Of a stretch of 64,000 bases of DNA, positions 1-14,152 are shown piece by piece. Position 1 is the stretch's first letter. Each line of letters opens with the position of its first letter. Source of the DNA: Mesocentrotus franciscanus (lineage: Eukaryota > Echinodermata > Echinoidea > Camarodonta > Strongylocentrotidae). A program made the translations under genes and the position numbers. The stretch is taken from assembly GCA_037976565.1 (NCBI GenBank), contig CP137668.1, forward strand, positions 2,004,261-2,068,260, given 5' to 3'. Below the pieces are notes generated by a model that was not told the DNA's origin, searched no databases, and worked only from the letters and a program-made list of their open reading frames with translations.

Positions 1-148
1 TTTGGATTCCGATAAAGAGATTAATCGGATTGGGGGGAGGGGTGAGGGCTTTAAAATGGACATACGATAAAACGGCTCTGCACATTGTGTTGATGCATAT
101 AATATATTGTATGTTTTAAAACACGAGTGTTTTTTTGTCTTTGGTTGA

Positions 149-1211
149 TGACGTCACACTTGGGCCATGACTGCTCTCGTTACCTCCACTTTAAACCAGA
201 GGGGATCGCAGTCAAGAGATACTAAATATTAAACTTTGAGGGATCTTAGATTACCAACCTTTCCGGATGAGGGTAGTAAAAGTGACTCCTTTCAAAGCCC
301 GAGTGACGTCACAACTTGGATTTACGTTATGTTGTTATGTTGAAGGTTTCATCGTATGTTCGGACGCATATAGGTCTATATCCTAAGCCCCTACTTATTT
401 ACTAAAATGTTTAAAATGTAATTGTCAATTAGTTTATCGAATACATCGCTTCGGTATCATGGAATTCATTTTCATGTTGCATTGCCCCATTTCTTTAATA
501 AAAAGAATCAACAGAAATGTACACACTTCTTCCGTATATATGAAGTCTCTAAGCAATGGCAAAGTAAAGCATAAGTTAATTGAACAGTGATAATTAGCTT
601 ACCTTGTCAAACGTAATATGCAACTATTTTAGGGGGTTCTTGCACCCCTCCCTCCCCCCACACACACATGCACTTGCGTATCTTAATGATAATTATGCAA
701 GCAACCAAATTTGAAAATGTATGTATTCTGAAACCCTATGCATTAATTTAACTCACACTGTCACTGCTTGGTAACCTTTACTTTAGCTGCGAAACTGACC
801 CGGTGATTACATCTCCAAGCGCTTTGTATCATGTGGCTCTGCGAGGAGATTCGGCCTTCTCCATCCCTAGGCTATGGTGTGGCAAGAGCTTCTTACATTA
901 AAAACATTACGTAATCATGGAACTCACGAAGACGATTCGCTGAACACCCACTAATAACGGGATACTGGAAGGTGGGAAACCATAACGCCCAGGGAAAAAT
1001 ACAAATGAAAATGTCGGAAAGCAAGTTCTCAATGGTGAAATGGGCGCCACGCGAATTCAAAGGGGATGAAAATGAAGGGGAAAATAAAGTGTTTTGACGA
1101 GAAAAAATACACAAGAGATGTACTTGGAAGAAGCCACTTGACGGCGTGTCAAGGCCGATGGTGTTGATTTGTTATTGTTAGAGGGGATAGTCCAACTTCT
1201 TTATGACGTCA
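149..1211. promoter_or_regulatory. Cluster of three palindromic CRE sites (TGACGTCA)
   Basis: Perfect TGACGTCA palindromes occur at 149-156, 304-311 and 1204-1211. The first two share a longer context, TGACGTCACA(A)CTTGG, so they may be copies of each other. TGACGTCA is the full binding site of CREB/ATF-type bZIP factors. I saw no other full copy in the rest of the window. No coding exon is recognisable next to the sites, so a link to a gene off the left edge is only inference. Confidence 0.4.
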
Positions 1212-1350
1212 CTTGTTTGTGAAATCACAGACAAAATCATTTCATCGGACCGGAACTTTAAAGTTAATGATTGATTTCCTCAAGTCTAGCTGTGATTTCT
1301 TTTTTAAATTTATTTTGCTACTGAAATATTGACGAAACGACGAGGATTGC

Positions 1351-1392
1351 GATGATGGCGATGATGGCGATGATGGCGATGATGATGATGAT
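1351..1392. repeat. GATGATGGC / GAT microsatellite
   Basis: A 9-bp GATGATGGC unit repeats about 3.5 times and then decays into plain GAT repeats. It has no coding context. Confidence 0.9.
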
Positions 1393-1702
1393 ATGATAAA
1401 AAAAAACATTTGCTGCACTGAATGCCGTCGGTTATTTCATTTGAAAGATAGATTTAATTGTGAAAGAATTAGATGTCCTTATCTTCTTTCATACTCTGTT
1501 GTCTCTGTTGTCCAAGTCAGTGGACATTGCTTACCATGGAGGTCGACAACTTCAACCCAAGAGAATAAGTCTGGAACAGAAATCTTGTTGTACATTTTTT
1601 AATTGTTTTGTATCGAAACAAAATATTCTCAAAAAGGAATATGACAAATAGACGAATGAAAAAATATGCAAAGTATATCTTTTCATTATACAAAAAGGTA
1701 TG

Positions 1703-1965
1703 AGCAGTGGTGTCGTGGTCTGATGAATACGTCACCGGACTGTGGATCACATGGTTCGCGGTTCAAGTCCCGCCGCGGCAGTAATGTCCTTAGGCAATAC
1801 ATTGATCTGCATTTGCCACTCTCCACCTCGGTGTAGTAAATGGATACCTGCCTTAGGACAGCTGGGCTAAAGCTAAGGTACTAATACTACTTTGTAGGCT
1901 CCTTGAGCATCCCCTAGGATGGTACGTGCGCAATGTAAATGTAGCTATTATACTATTGATTTGTT
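1703..1965 (+). mobile_element. tRNA-derived SINE copy
   Basis: The 5' part looks like a tRNA gene: an A-box-like segment near 1712-1725 and a B-box-like GGTTCAAGTCC-type motif near 1760-1770. It is followed by an unrelated body containing CCTTAGGCAATACATTGATC, which tRNAs lack. The acceptor stem does not close, so it is not a functional tRNA. The copy at 4655-4747 shares the head and the body motif in the opposite orientation. Position 1965 for the 3' end is approximate. Confidence 0.65.
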
Positions 1966-2000
1966 AACATTATCCACAAGCATTGGGGTAGCCCCGGTCC

Positions 2001-2130
2001 GCGTCATTTTTTCTGCGGCACAGATTGGGGCTTTTTTGAGAGAGAGGTCTTGATTTAACCCTAACCCTAAACTTTCCCATAGGCTCAACACGCACCTAAC
2101 CCCAATCTGTGCCGCCGAAAAAAATAACGC
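2001..2130. mobile_element. 130-bp MITE with 9-bp target-site duplication
   Basis: The terminal inverted repeats are about 30 bp long: GCGTCATTTTTT at the left and its near-complement at 2101-2130, both ending in a CAGATTGGGG / CCCCAATCTG block. CCCCGGTCC flanks the element directly at 1992-2000 and 2131-2139, a perfect 9-bp duplication. The centre holds two telomere-like CCCTAA units at 2059-2070. There is no coding capacity. The 9-bp duplication is compatible with Mutator-like mobilisation, but the superfamily is not proven. Confidence 0.75.
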
Positions 2131-2139
2131 CCCCGGTCC

Positions 2140-4654
2140 AGCCTTGGAGACGGCAGTGTCCTCAAGGGGGTACCGGTATTATTCGGTAAATACAGAATGT
2201 AAAACATAATTATACAAGGAGGGTGTGTGGGATATCCTATTGTCTGCTTGCCTTGTTCATTCCCCTCCTTAATATTTTCCTTAGTTCTCTATTTTTGTTT
2301 TCCATCGATGAGGGGGGGGGGTGCCTCCTAGCTAATAAAATGTCTACAAGTAAAGAATTATTTTATCATATTTAAAAGGAAAGTTTTAGGAATGGGTACT
2401 CTCTCAAAGATTTTTAAATGAGAGTTTTATATCACTGCAGATATTATTGTGCTGTTTAAATGATTTTAAAGCAGACGCGCTCTTGAACAACCCTTCTAGT
2501 CGTAATATTCTAATTTTAACTCATTGATTGAAGAAATAACAAAGATTTAATTCGAATTGAAATGCCCTCCGACATAATTTTATAAAGCATTTATTTTAAT
2601 CTACAAGCCTATTGGCATGGCACACTTCAAGCTCTCACCAAAGGTTTTACAGTGCTTCGAAGCAATCTAGAATATGAATTTAGTGATGATATTGTTTTAT
2701 AAATGGAATAATAGATATTGCATTGAATTGCATTTGTCATAGCAAAAACAACAACATTAACAACAACAACCCCCACCTCACAAACTTCATCGATGTATGT
2801 ACACCATGTTGCTATCGTTTCCCAAACATCATTTATTAGGTTTTATGCAATGACGATAAATGCGTCCTGCGAGTGAGAAAAAAATGTGAATTGACTGGAG
2901 AAGGGTACGACTATAGTATAGGATAAAGCTTTCATGCTTGTTCGTGGGTGGATTGCGCGCGCATCATCGTTCGACCAATCTGTGCACTGCATCTGTGCTC
3001 AACTTGGAATAAAATGAATAATTAGTGCCTGTGAGCTGATCAGCCGCTAAAGGCACAGAACACTAATTTCCACGTCACAATCTACGTATTGACGGTTTTT
3101 GTTTTAGCTTATTCAATAAGCCTCACTTCCAGTTAAACCATTTTGAAATTGTCATCCGGGAGCTCGTTCACGTAAAGCCAGCAACTTAACAGCCGAAACG
3201 CACTCCTTCAAAAGCGGGGGAAGTAAAGACACCTTGAGGTCTATAAATCTGGCCGTCAAACGCCCCAACTCGACCAAACACGTCCCGATAGCGTAAGTGG
3301 CAATATATAGCGGACAAGCGGTCTGTAAATTTGATCATCATCGTTTTCAATCTCCGTTTCGTTGACATTTCCATCACGTAGAGCGTGTATGGGAAGACGG
3401 TACTTCTGAAAGATATTTACCGAACTGGAGATACATTCCCTAGCCAGAGAAGTCGGGCTTTCTTAGGGAGAGAGTTTGGAAGAAGAAGGAGAAGAAGGTG
3501 AAAGAAAGTTTGTTCTCTCCTTTCCCTGGTGGAGCAGCAGAACTTGAGAGGTAGTTTTTGGTGCCAAGCCCCTTTCAAACGTGGTATAAGGGAGTTTACG
3601 TTACAGGTATACAGCCGACCATCTATAGTCAACCGAATAAGGTAAAAACTCATTACCAATCGATTCAGTAACATGGAAAATCTTCTAGTTAGCCCTATTT
3701 TCAAGATTATAATTGTAGACTTATGAGCACTGATCTTCATGCACTGTTACATCAAAATATCGCCAATCCTATTTCACTCGATGTTAAATTGGCTGTGAAG
3801 ATATGTCTGTATATCTTACTTCATTTCCCTTTACATTTGATGTAATATACGAACACTAATTGTCATAACTGTTGCGGTATTAAATTTGAATAATCGTATT
3901 ATTATTATTATTATTATATAAAAAGGCTACTTCTTGAAACCTTTTCATTTGTTTAGATATGCCAACATAAAATATTATCTCTATACAGGTAAATTGACAT
4001 TTCCTTTCGTGACAAATAAAGCTATTTTATATTTTTTTTAATCATGGCAAAAATATGATATTATTTTTATTTTTATTTTTTGTGGGGAGGTGTCTTTTGG
4101 GGGCTAGATATGCTTATCAATAATGACCTTTTTATCCGAATTCCCCGACTATTATTACATTTTAGCAGGCTTCGGTCGACTTATTGAACGAACAATGGAA
4201 TACCGCAGTTGAATTTGGTCATACAATGTACAAGTACCATGCACTCTAAAGAATGATGAAATCTGGGGTTTAGATCCATGCAAGTAAAGAGTTCAAGCCT
4301 TTGCCTTTTTAGTGTATACATCGCAGTTCTAATGATGAAATCCACCTTTTAGAGATGATAAATAACTGAACGCGGACTGCATATATTTTCCAGCAAGATT
4401 AAAACGTTTATAATCATGATAATCACAAACGTCGCAAGTCGAAAGCTTCTTATGTTGTGAGTTTTACTTCATTATTCATTGTAATGATACCTGCTTCATT
4501 TATCTTTGGTTTGATTTTAACTTTCTATTTTAAATGCACCTTGAGAAATAATTAGTTGGAGCGATTTGTATTTCTCCTTCTATCAATAATTATATTTGCT
4601 TATATAGCAAATATAAATAGTCCCCATTTACTTCACCTGGGTGAAGATCAATGT
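2140..4654. other. Gene-free stretch
   Basis: AT-rich sequence with no convincing exon. Minor items are a G run near 2311, an AAC-rich patch near 2745-2770 and an ATT microsatellite near 3898-3915. The open frames at about 3186-3740 on the minus strand show no domain or splice logic that I recognise. Confidence 0.6.
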
Positions 4655-4747
4655 CTTGCCAAAGGACATTAGTGCCGCGGCGGGACTCGAACCGCGGACC
4701 TTGTGATCGATAGTCCGGCGACGTATCCACTCGACCACGACACCTCT
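4655..4747 (-). mobile_element. tRNA-headed SINE fragment
   Basis: Read on the minus strand, this begins GTGTCGTGGTCGAGTGG and carries a B-box CGGTTCGAGTCCC, followed by CACTAATGTCCTTTGGCAAG. The same arrangement occurs at 1703-1965 on the plus strand. The post-tRNA body shared by both copies shows that this is a SINE, not a tRNA gene. Confidence 0.65.
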
Positions 4748-7700
4748 ATCAAATGAGTGGATGATCAATATATATACATTTTTTTGTGAATACGTTGTAT
4801 TTTGCATGTTCTGTTTGCTTATACAGCCTTGCACACTACAAAGTTTTTGTACGTGAAAGTTAATTTTATTATTTTTCTGTGAATTTACATTGTGACAACG
4901 CCCAACGGATTCTCTTTCAGTAAAGAAAACACCCTTTCTTTACATAGAAATTGATTTAAAAACAACCATTAATAGTTTAATTGTTTCCTTTTCATCTATA
5001 CCAACTTTTCCATTTATAGGCCGTCGAGAATGTTTAAATTACCTCAGCATATTCGGCGACGAAGTAATTTCTTTATAATAATTATATCTTATATCGTATA
5101 TAATTATGTTATATTAGTGTGAATTTGTTAGTAAATATTAATTAGTAGTACGAAATTACATTGAAAAGGCTGAAATCGATACGCATTGCACCAACATTGT
5201 ATAAAGTTTAGTCGCTCACTTGCAAAATTCTGCAAAACTCAGAAATAGATAGTTGATATCCGGTCAAGAGTCTCTAGCCCTCTGGCGACTTTGTATACCC
5301 TTTTTTCGTGCTGCTTGATACTTTCACAACTGTACCAGACGAATTCAAAGGGGGAGCACAGCCATTGATCATGTATCGATTGATTGTACTGAGGTTTTTG
5401 TACCCTGTCATCCAGAAGCAATGGAACCGTATCCGAGGCTGAGGCGTGGCTGTTGTTGCCTCAAAACTACTTTTTGTAGCTGGTAATTAAAGAATGGGGT
5501 TTATAAAAATTGATAGCAGTGTAGTATGAATATGAATGGATGTGCGAAACGAGTCAGCAAAAATCCGATAAAAACGATTTTGAAGAAATAAGCATATTGT
5601 AGCTTAATTTATACAGCGTTGTTAAGGACGTAATTTTTACTTTGTTATTTAATGCAAGGTCACTTTATAGTTGACGGGACTGTGCAACCCACTGTACAGA
5701 TCATTACGAAAGTAGGAATTATTCCTCATTTGAATTAAGAACATCCCCCTATGTTCCCTGACGTGTCGTTATTTACACCCCATTGATCCCATGTTGCATC
5801 ATTAGGGCGGCCCATTGTCATAGACACTCATTTCTCACAATATTTATTACCATAACGCTCATTGCCCTTGCCCCTTCCAGAATTGATTGAAAATTGAGAA
5901 ACATATAATTCATTACAGGTGCTGCCTTTTTTTTTTCAAACAATGGACTATATTATAAGAGCTAAAAATTCAAAATTTAGATTCGTAAAAGTCTCTCATC
6001 TCAGACAAGATTGATACGTGACTGAAATTTAATTGCAATTACCTGTGCATATAATGGACACCATCTCCTTATTGGACTCGTGATGTAAATTCAAAATCTG
6101 AGATTAACCTACCCGTTCGTACTACTTTTCCAGAAAAACGCCAATTAAGCATTATAAATGTATGTATGTTTTTAAGTTTCAGTGTTTTGTAAAGGTAAAT
6201 CCGACCAAGCTTTTAGTAATTCCTTCCACAAGTAAACAAAAAAATATAGAAATTACCTAAGCATATTATTGGAAGTAAGTTGTGCGATTTTTTTTATATT
6301 CTGACCTTCATTCCTCTACTACGCAGACTGAATTAACGATGTTATTATACTATAATACCTATGACATTTTTATCTCTGCACAACCAACATTGAATTATAA
6401 AGATTTTCATTCTTTTGATGGTAACAATAATAACGCTAAGTAGACGATACAACTTCAATATCCCTCATCTTCTTATCAGATAGATGTGTAAATCAATAAG
6501 GAATCATTTTCAAAAGGTAATATCAAGTTCATACAGCAAATGTGAAAGGTAATTATCTTGCCTATTGTAAAGGCTTGCACGTACATCTTGTTACCATGTA
6601 ATCCAACCATCAGCGGGGAATGTTTGAACAGTTCCCCACATCCTTTTCTAGCTATCAACGCCTCCCTCACGTGTTCAAATACTAGAATTATGTTTCCTTG
6701 AAGCAAAATAGGATAACAAAGAAATGCTCTAGTACTTAACACATAGAGAAGCGAGAAACCCAGGGAATAGACACATCATTTGTATAATACCCATTTTTTT
6801 TCTTAGGTGATCCACTGGGCATGATATAGGCTCTTGGCGCTTCAATTACATGTTAATCCATTACGGTAAGAATTCTGTAGGGAAACCTGATTCATAATGG
6901 GTTGATTCTAAATAGAAGAAACAAGGGATTAAGTGAACTCTCTTTTAATTTCAAAGCAAATATTGGCAAACAAAGACCCTCTCGAACACCTCTCTAATTA
7001 TCCAAGACTGGTGAGCTAAATGTCATTCGGTCGACAGAAGGGCACTGGCTCTGTTCAAGCTTTGTTTATATAATGGAACAATTCTTCATCAGAAAATAGA
7101 AGAAGTCTTGCCAATTTCTTGCAAATTTTCATGTATTTCATGAATAAAGCATGACTGGTATGGCACTTGTAATTAAGAAAAACGAATGAGGCAGGAGCTA
7201 ACGTGACCTTAATATAATACAAACCACACTTCTCCCCACTTTCTCGATAAACACGATGATTGAAACGCCAAATAAATGGCCATTGTTTTTTGGTTTGCGT
7301 GTCGACCTGTTTCACTTGGAACCTTTCAAGCAAGAAGAATGCAAACATGACATTTGAATTAATACTTTAGAAAAGCACTTTGGATTCTTTGCCTTTTGAT
7401 TTTCACTTTGCGCTGATTTTTGATATCTTCTACGATTCCGTCGTTTTTCTTTATACTTTGGCATGGAGTAAAAAGCCCCAATTGCGCGGTTCGTTGTTTT
7501 GCTTGCTAATTGATTTTTCACCCTGCTCTATATATAATGCAGGGACGAGGGTTCCCTTTCTCTTTTAACTGATTTAAATATGGGTGCTTAATTATTTATA
7601 TTTCTGTTATTTACCTGGCTTGTTATAACCATTGACCTAAATTCCGAACCTTGGATCAACAAGTCTACTAATTTCAATAAACAATTAAAAAAAGTCTACC

Positions 7701-10700
7701 TCTTACATGTTTTCCTTTATGACTTCCATTGAATTAATTTGAATTTCATATTTGATAACAAAGTAATACATTAACGTGTTCAATGGTTAGTGGAGGTTAT
7801 TAATCCTTTCATAGATAACTGATCCGTTGCTACCGTAAACTCTACCATGCCCCGGTCACACCCTCGGCCAGACCTCTGCCATAGCAATTGGCATGCAATA
7901 AGCACATCATGAGACACTTTCTTCAGGTTTTTTTTTTCTTTTTGAGTCATTCCACTTAATATCAATGTAAGGAAAAGGCACTTTTAGAAAATACCTAAGG
8001 TTAACTGCACGATACAGATCAATATAAAAGGGAAAAAATGGATCATAAAATAATTAAAATATAAAAGTATGTCAATATCCGGGTCAATATGCTAGAAAAG
8101 ATAGGCATAAAGTGGTTAGAATACTGGAAGTAGAAGATGTCACATGATCGATTGATCAATGCATAATGTTTCACTCAGATTAAACTAGGATTAATTAAGT
8201 TTTCTGTTTGAAGACAATCTATATACATCTATATGCCGCAATTCAGACGCTCAACATCTGCACAAAGCCCAGTGCTTACGTAAACCTTTCCTGCAAATAT
8301 AGATTGGATAATCTCGAACAAAGAGTGATGTGTCGTTCCTTGTAATGCCCTATATCTTTTTTTTTCTTCCACATTTTCAAATGGGAAACCGAAAATAGAC
8401 GGTGAAAAGAATAGAACAGAACAAGAGTCCCCCTACGTAAAGCATTGGAAACTGGTGTACAAGATAAGTGATTACATGTCAGAAATGGGTTGCAGTTCTT
8501 CTCTTGGGTTGAAATTCCAAAGAAACGAAGAATAGAAATTCAATTTGTTGACATGCAACTTATACCTGGATAAAGTTTTTTTTAATGTTCTATAGTTAGT
8601 AGACAATTACCAAAATTAACCTCTCCCACAGATCATTTTTCCCGCGAACTATACAAAAGAATCACACCACACTGGGTGTTAAAGGAATGGTTCTGACGTA
8701 CGGCACATGTATTTAGATTGTCTTTATAAAAAGTGGATCCAGGTCTCACCAGAGTTTTTACAGCCATTATGCAATTAATGAACGTGAACACTTCCCTTCC
8801 ATCCAGTGTGCTCGTCCATTTAGTCCCATCAAATATGAAAAGATTCATAATTCTCTCTGTCTCATTTATGTGGTTTTTTTTCTTCCTGCAATTGAATTCA
8901 TACCCCAGTCACACCGCCAAACCGACTCCAAACCGCCTGCAGACCGACTGATTATTCGCCTTTCGTCGTTAAGGAAATTCATGTTCGAGGGATTGTCGGT
9001 CTGGCGTCGGTTCCGTCGTTTTAATTGTTACATCACATTCTCCATTTAGTCTTTTGTGTCTTCTGACAGTATATTTTAGTATACGTTGATATTCAGTGAA
9101 AAAAAGTATTTTCCATGCTACCATGCCACCATTTGATCATAATATTAAATTTCGCACAATTTGTTCCAAGATATAGATTCTGCATGTGTAAGATACGGTA
9201 GTGCATTTTGGAGGTTCTATGATGTTAGGTAATGCGTGTCAAACAAAACAAATATTACTCGAAATAAAGGTCTCTCAATATGCAGTTCATTTATGCGAAC
9301 TCAAGATTAGGTTCATACGATCTAAAACGAAAATCGAGACGAGAAGGTAGGGTAGTTTTATCATTGTTAGTGTTATATATATTTTTGTACACAGAGAAAC
9401 GTATGTGGAAGTCAAAATAACAACTCTCCTCCCCTTTTTCCGCGACAGGGAATATTCTCGTTGAAAGTGAGTGGATTGTTTTTGTGTCAACTCGCTGTTA
9501 AACTCGCCAATTCAACCGGCGGATGAAATCGAGTTCCAACCATCATCACTTTATACCCGCCTTTTCCTTCAACATTGATTGTATTCATGCAGTAAGCTTA
9601 TAAATCAATTGATCCAACATCCATAAGTGCATAGATTCATGATACCAAAGATCCATATGGACGTATGTTTACTAGACATAGAAATGCTGTCCAGTAGACG
9701 TTTAGTATTCCAGAAAGTCCCCATTCAGACAAGCTGTGAAATTTAAATTCAAATGTTGAATGAATGTTTTAATGACCGCTGGCTTCGAAGAAAGCAAGAC
9801 TAGAAGTATGAACCACCCTTCCCTTATTAGATTTATTAGATATCTGACCTAAAGATTTTCTTGAAGACGGTATTTGATAGAAAAATATGTGATCGATGTG
9901 TAATGTGTTGTAGAGTAACGATAAATTCCTACCCCAATACAATTTTTTTTAAAGAGGGGAGAGTGGATTACGAGTGTTTTTTTTTTTGCAGAGTGAAAGA
10001 GAAAAACAAACGTACAGAAGAAAAAAAATTCTAGGGAAAGAAACAGCGGGGCAGAGAGCATTATCAATGAAGCAACAGAAATCAATGAAAGTGGTGTAAG
10101 TGTCGAGAAGAAAAACGTGGATTACATGTATGAAAGAGGAAAAGACAACAAGAGAGCTAGATGGCGTGAAAGGAATTGAAAAGGAATTTGAAAATCTGCC
10201 AAACAGACATTCATTCCAGACATGATTAGCATTTAATAATTTGAAAAATTACAACGAACAGAAGAAACTTTTACAACATTGTTGAATGAAAAAATGTGTG
10301 AAGTTCGGTTTTCGCGAAGCGCGTCAAGATCACTCCGATACCAGTGACTCTACGGCAGAAGTTATCGATTTTCTTTTGACGCGGATGGCGTAAAGTTGGA
10401 CAAAGAACACGTAGTTGCTTTCTCGACAAACCGAAATACGATGACAATTATTGATCGGTTAACCGGTGGGCGTCATTTTCTGCTATTTAAGATCTAACGG
10501 GAGTGCGTACGTTGAAAGGGCTCTAAAAGTGTACCGTATAATGTCATGGTCAACTTGATATTGAGCAACTTTAATAGACAATCTTCGATATAGAAAATAC
10601 TAATTTGACAGACTGTGATTGTGATTCGTGTTTATATGTTTACTCTACTGGTAACTTGCCTGATCTAAAATGCCCAGGTGATCGATTAGTGACTCGAATT

Positions 10701-11429
10701 TCCGCAATAAACTATGTCAAGCAGAAGCGTTATTTGAGCGTATGTCATCATTGCTTCTGACATAATGTCATTGTTGCTTCTGGTTTGAGGTGAAGTAGCG
10801 TAACCTGTGATAGGCCATGTATTTCTTTGAGATTCGTTTCGCAATTCTAATTACGTGTCAGTTTGAAGGACACACGTCACCTTTCCGATATAGTGTCCAT
10901 TGTGCACGAAGCGTCATTTCGATTTCCTTGTTAGCATAGGCCTACATGTGCGATTCAAGCCCATGAAGGCAATTTGACAATATTTATACACAAGTAATTC
11001 AAAGCAAAGTCTGGTCCAAATTTTAAGGTTGGTAGAAGCTTAAACTACATGTTATGATTACCCCAACCAATGAATAGTTTTCTGTTTCAGTGTCTGGTCT
11101 GTTTAATTTGCATTCACTTTCTCTACGATGGCATATTTTCATACGACGCGTCAAAGGCCGCGCCAGTCATTGACGCAGCAAAATAACGCCTCGGGGTAAC
11201 GGGCATTAAGTTTCTTCATAAGCTGATGACGTGGATCCTAATCAAATGATTGGTTGAGAGCGTACACGTGACCAGGCATTTATTTTGCCTAACGCGTAAT
11301 TTGGATAATGACTGGTCATTATCCAATGGTAATGAACGGTCATTATCAAAATCATGTTATAAAACATCATTTATAAAACAAATTAAACATAATCTTATAA
11401 AACAAATAATACACATAATTTTGTTCGGT
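4748..11429. other. Long gene-free stretch
   Basis: No exon, RNA gene or large element is supportable. Short patches beginning CCCC(A/G)GTCACACC at about 7852 and 8903, the second running to about 9020 with partial self-complementarity, look like fragments of one MITE family that may also be present at 32871. The many short open frames have no coding texture. Confidence 0.55.
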
Positions 11430-11545
11430 CATTAGTAAAATTACCCACACTCGGTACCTTCAAAACAGTCCAAACACCCTCGGCTATCGCCTCGGACGTG
11501 TTAGACTGTTCCAAAGGTACCTCGTGTGGGTAATTCTTACTAATG
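11430..11545. mobile_element. 116-bp imperfect palindrome (hairpin MITE)
   Basis: The left arm, CATTAGTAAAATTACCCACA and onward, is the imperfect complement of the right arm ending in TGTGGGTAATTCTTACTAATG. The complementarity continues inward through GGTACC and an ACAGTC / GACTGT block to a central CCTCGGC...GCCTCGG. Nearly the whole 116 bp can fold. No clear target-site duplication was found. Confidence 0.55.
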
Positions 11546-13966
11546 CCCTCACTGCTGTGTATTATTTGTATATTAATCAGAAAAGCCCAGTTTGAATTTT
11601 GGTCGGTCGAGTACGTATGCCCCTAGATAATGCATTTCATTAAGCAAGTAGCCGGTCGTCATGGGGAATTCATTGGATTAGCGCATATCGTACCTCACCA
11701 GTTGCCATGATAATACGAGCAGGCGGCTCTGAATATAACTTTCGACAGTCTTTGCTATAAAATTGATAACTTTTTTTTTCGAAATACGCGAGCGTTTTAC
11801 CGATATTAAAAGGAGGTGAAATCTAATTAGTATACGTGACAATTACATAAAAGGTATGCATGATTCCTTTTTTTTTCTCCTTACACGGAAAAGAAACGCT
11901 CACGTTTGCTATTTGTAAAGAGTTTTCTTTGCTGATTAACATTTCAGGTGCCTGAATGTCCATCAACCATCCCCAAAACGATTGATTTTTACCGAGTGCT
12001 CCTTCGACCAGAAACAAGCATATATAATACATGTAGTTGAATACATATGTATTAAACAAATTTTAAACTATATAGACAATAATCTTAAACAAAGGATGAA
12101 TAAGTACTCACCATTAGCTTTTTATTCCACTCGACATCCATATCAACTTGGTGAAACCATAGAATTGTTTGGGAGCCGGTTCGGTGTAAAAATATCAGAG
12201 GTAAAATTTCCCTCTGACATATTTTTACCTCTTGCATTAATACCTCTGACAATTTTACCTGGCATCTGAAGGCCAGGGAATGTAGTAAGTTGATAGTAAA
12301 TTTGTATTACAATTTTTTATTTGGCACCATTAAATTCCAGAGCAATTCCCTTTTGATCTGATATAGACCTAAAACAAGCCTCATTTTCTTCAGTATTACA
12401 AGTGTAATTACTGTAAAGATTTAGGAGCAGATTTTCTGTGTCTGAAACAAAATTGAAAAATGTTTGAGTTACGTCCGGCTTTCAAGCAATCAATAGTAAA
12501 TTGTTCTACTTCATTTGACTGTACGAACGACCGTAAGAATTTTCGTGCGAATGGCATCCCATGTTTCGGACCTTTTAGTTTTCATGGAAATCACATCTGG
12601 ACCGTCAAGGAAAACATTTGAGAACCCCTGTTGTAGAGTTCTCCTAGTAGGCAACGCAGAGTATCATATTAAACTCTCTACTTTCACCATGAAGATTTCG
12701 CCGAAACCTCTTTGATAATGTAGATATATTAATTTCCAGTTTATTGTTTGGAGTTTGATTACAACTTGACGCATCAACCTATCCATATTGGATACATCTT
12801 ATTGGATTTCCTTATCCTTCAAATCGGTGTTATTGGGCTTTTAATATCAGCTTTCATCGAATCAATGTTTATTACTGCAGTATGCAAGGTTAATATGATT
12901 ACTACACTGTCAGTGATATTCATAGGCGGATAACACTCTGGGATAGATTACATGGAAACTAGTTTGAGGTCGATGTTCCCCTTGTTATCTAAAAACGTAT
13001 GGTTTCACTAAAGAGTAGTCTCGCTGTACATTTATGGAGAATGGTTTTACTGAAATTAGGGCTAACCAGTATCTATTGTCCATTTAGCGATGGAAATTTG
13101 TGGTATTTGCATGGTATATGGATACATAAATGGACGTACATAACGAAAGTTTTGAGTATTGAACATTAAATTACAAAGATTTAACGTTTGAATCTCAGGA
13201 TACCATCTACCAAGAAGGATATAAACGACAGGCTTATAACGATTACCATAAAGTACCCATAATGTTCTTTGACTACGTGAATATTCAAATTCTTTAACAA
13301 ATATCAAAGAAAGAATTTTTGAAATTGTGACTATGATAATTAAATCCGTCATTGTAGGAGTTGTTACCAAAGCAACACAATCTGTATATGTAGAGTAAAT
13401 AAACCAAACAGATTTACAAGGATATGAGTTGTGTTTGATTTATCAGAGGGTAAATTAATAAATCTACATTTTGTTGTCAAACGGGTTTCTTCTTTACGAA
13501 GATTTTAATAAATACTTGATGGTGAGGGTAATCGAAAAACATTGATTTCTATAAGTTTATATTTCGACTTTTCATTATTGAAATGATGCTAGGAAACGAC
13601 GACAATACTACCTTATGCTAAGTGTTAGAAATACAAGCCATTGAAATAAATAGAAAGTCTGTAGAGCAAAAGAGTGTGAGAGAGAAGGTGATTCCTTTTC
13701 TAGGGGGTTTAGCTAGAAATTAGACCAAATGCTGTAAATGATCAGATAGTTAAAGAAAGATAGAAAGAGAGATATAGAGACTGAAATATATATATAGAGA
13801 AAAAAAGACAGAGAAAGTTAGGGACATGTAAATATGTAAATATGTACATTGTATATATAAATATACAGAAAAAGACCATCATGAGGGCGAAGCGTAAACA
13901 TTTATGTGCGTGCGGCTCTTGTAGGTGGGTGCGTGTGTGTGCGTTGAAAATAGGGAGATGTGTGAA

Positions 13967-14152
13967 TGAGAGCGAGAGCGAGAGAGAGATAGAGAATGAG
14001 AGAGAGAGAGAGAGAGAGTGAATGAGGAGGGGAGAGCGAGAGCGAGAGAGAGAGAATGAGAATGAGAGAGAGAGAGTGGATGAGAATAAGAGAGAGAGAG
14101 AGAGGGGGTGAGGAGGGGAGAGAGAGAGAGAGAGAAAGAGAGAAAGAGGGGA
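13967..14152. repeat. (GA)n-rich purine tract
   Basis: About 185 bp of GAGAGA interrupted by GAATGAG and GGGGAGA variants. The RERERE-type open frame over it is a product of the simple repeat. Confidence 0.9.

Noticed and set aside
13062..13370. Minus-strand frame with hydrophobic stretches and YGNRYKPVVYILLG, resembling the N-x-x-x-P-x-x-Y region of GPCR helix 7
   Set aside because: Only about 100 residues, no recognisable helices 1-5 upstream on that strand and no C-W-x-P motif. The likeness rests on a few residues; it could be a decayed receptor fragment but is not supportable.
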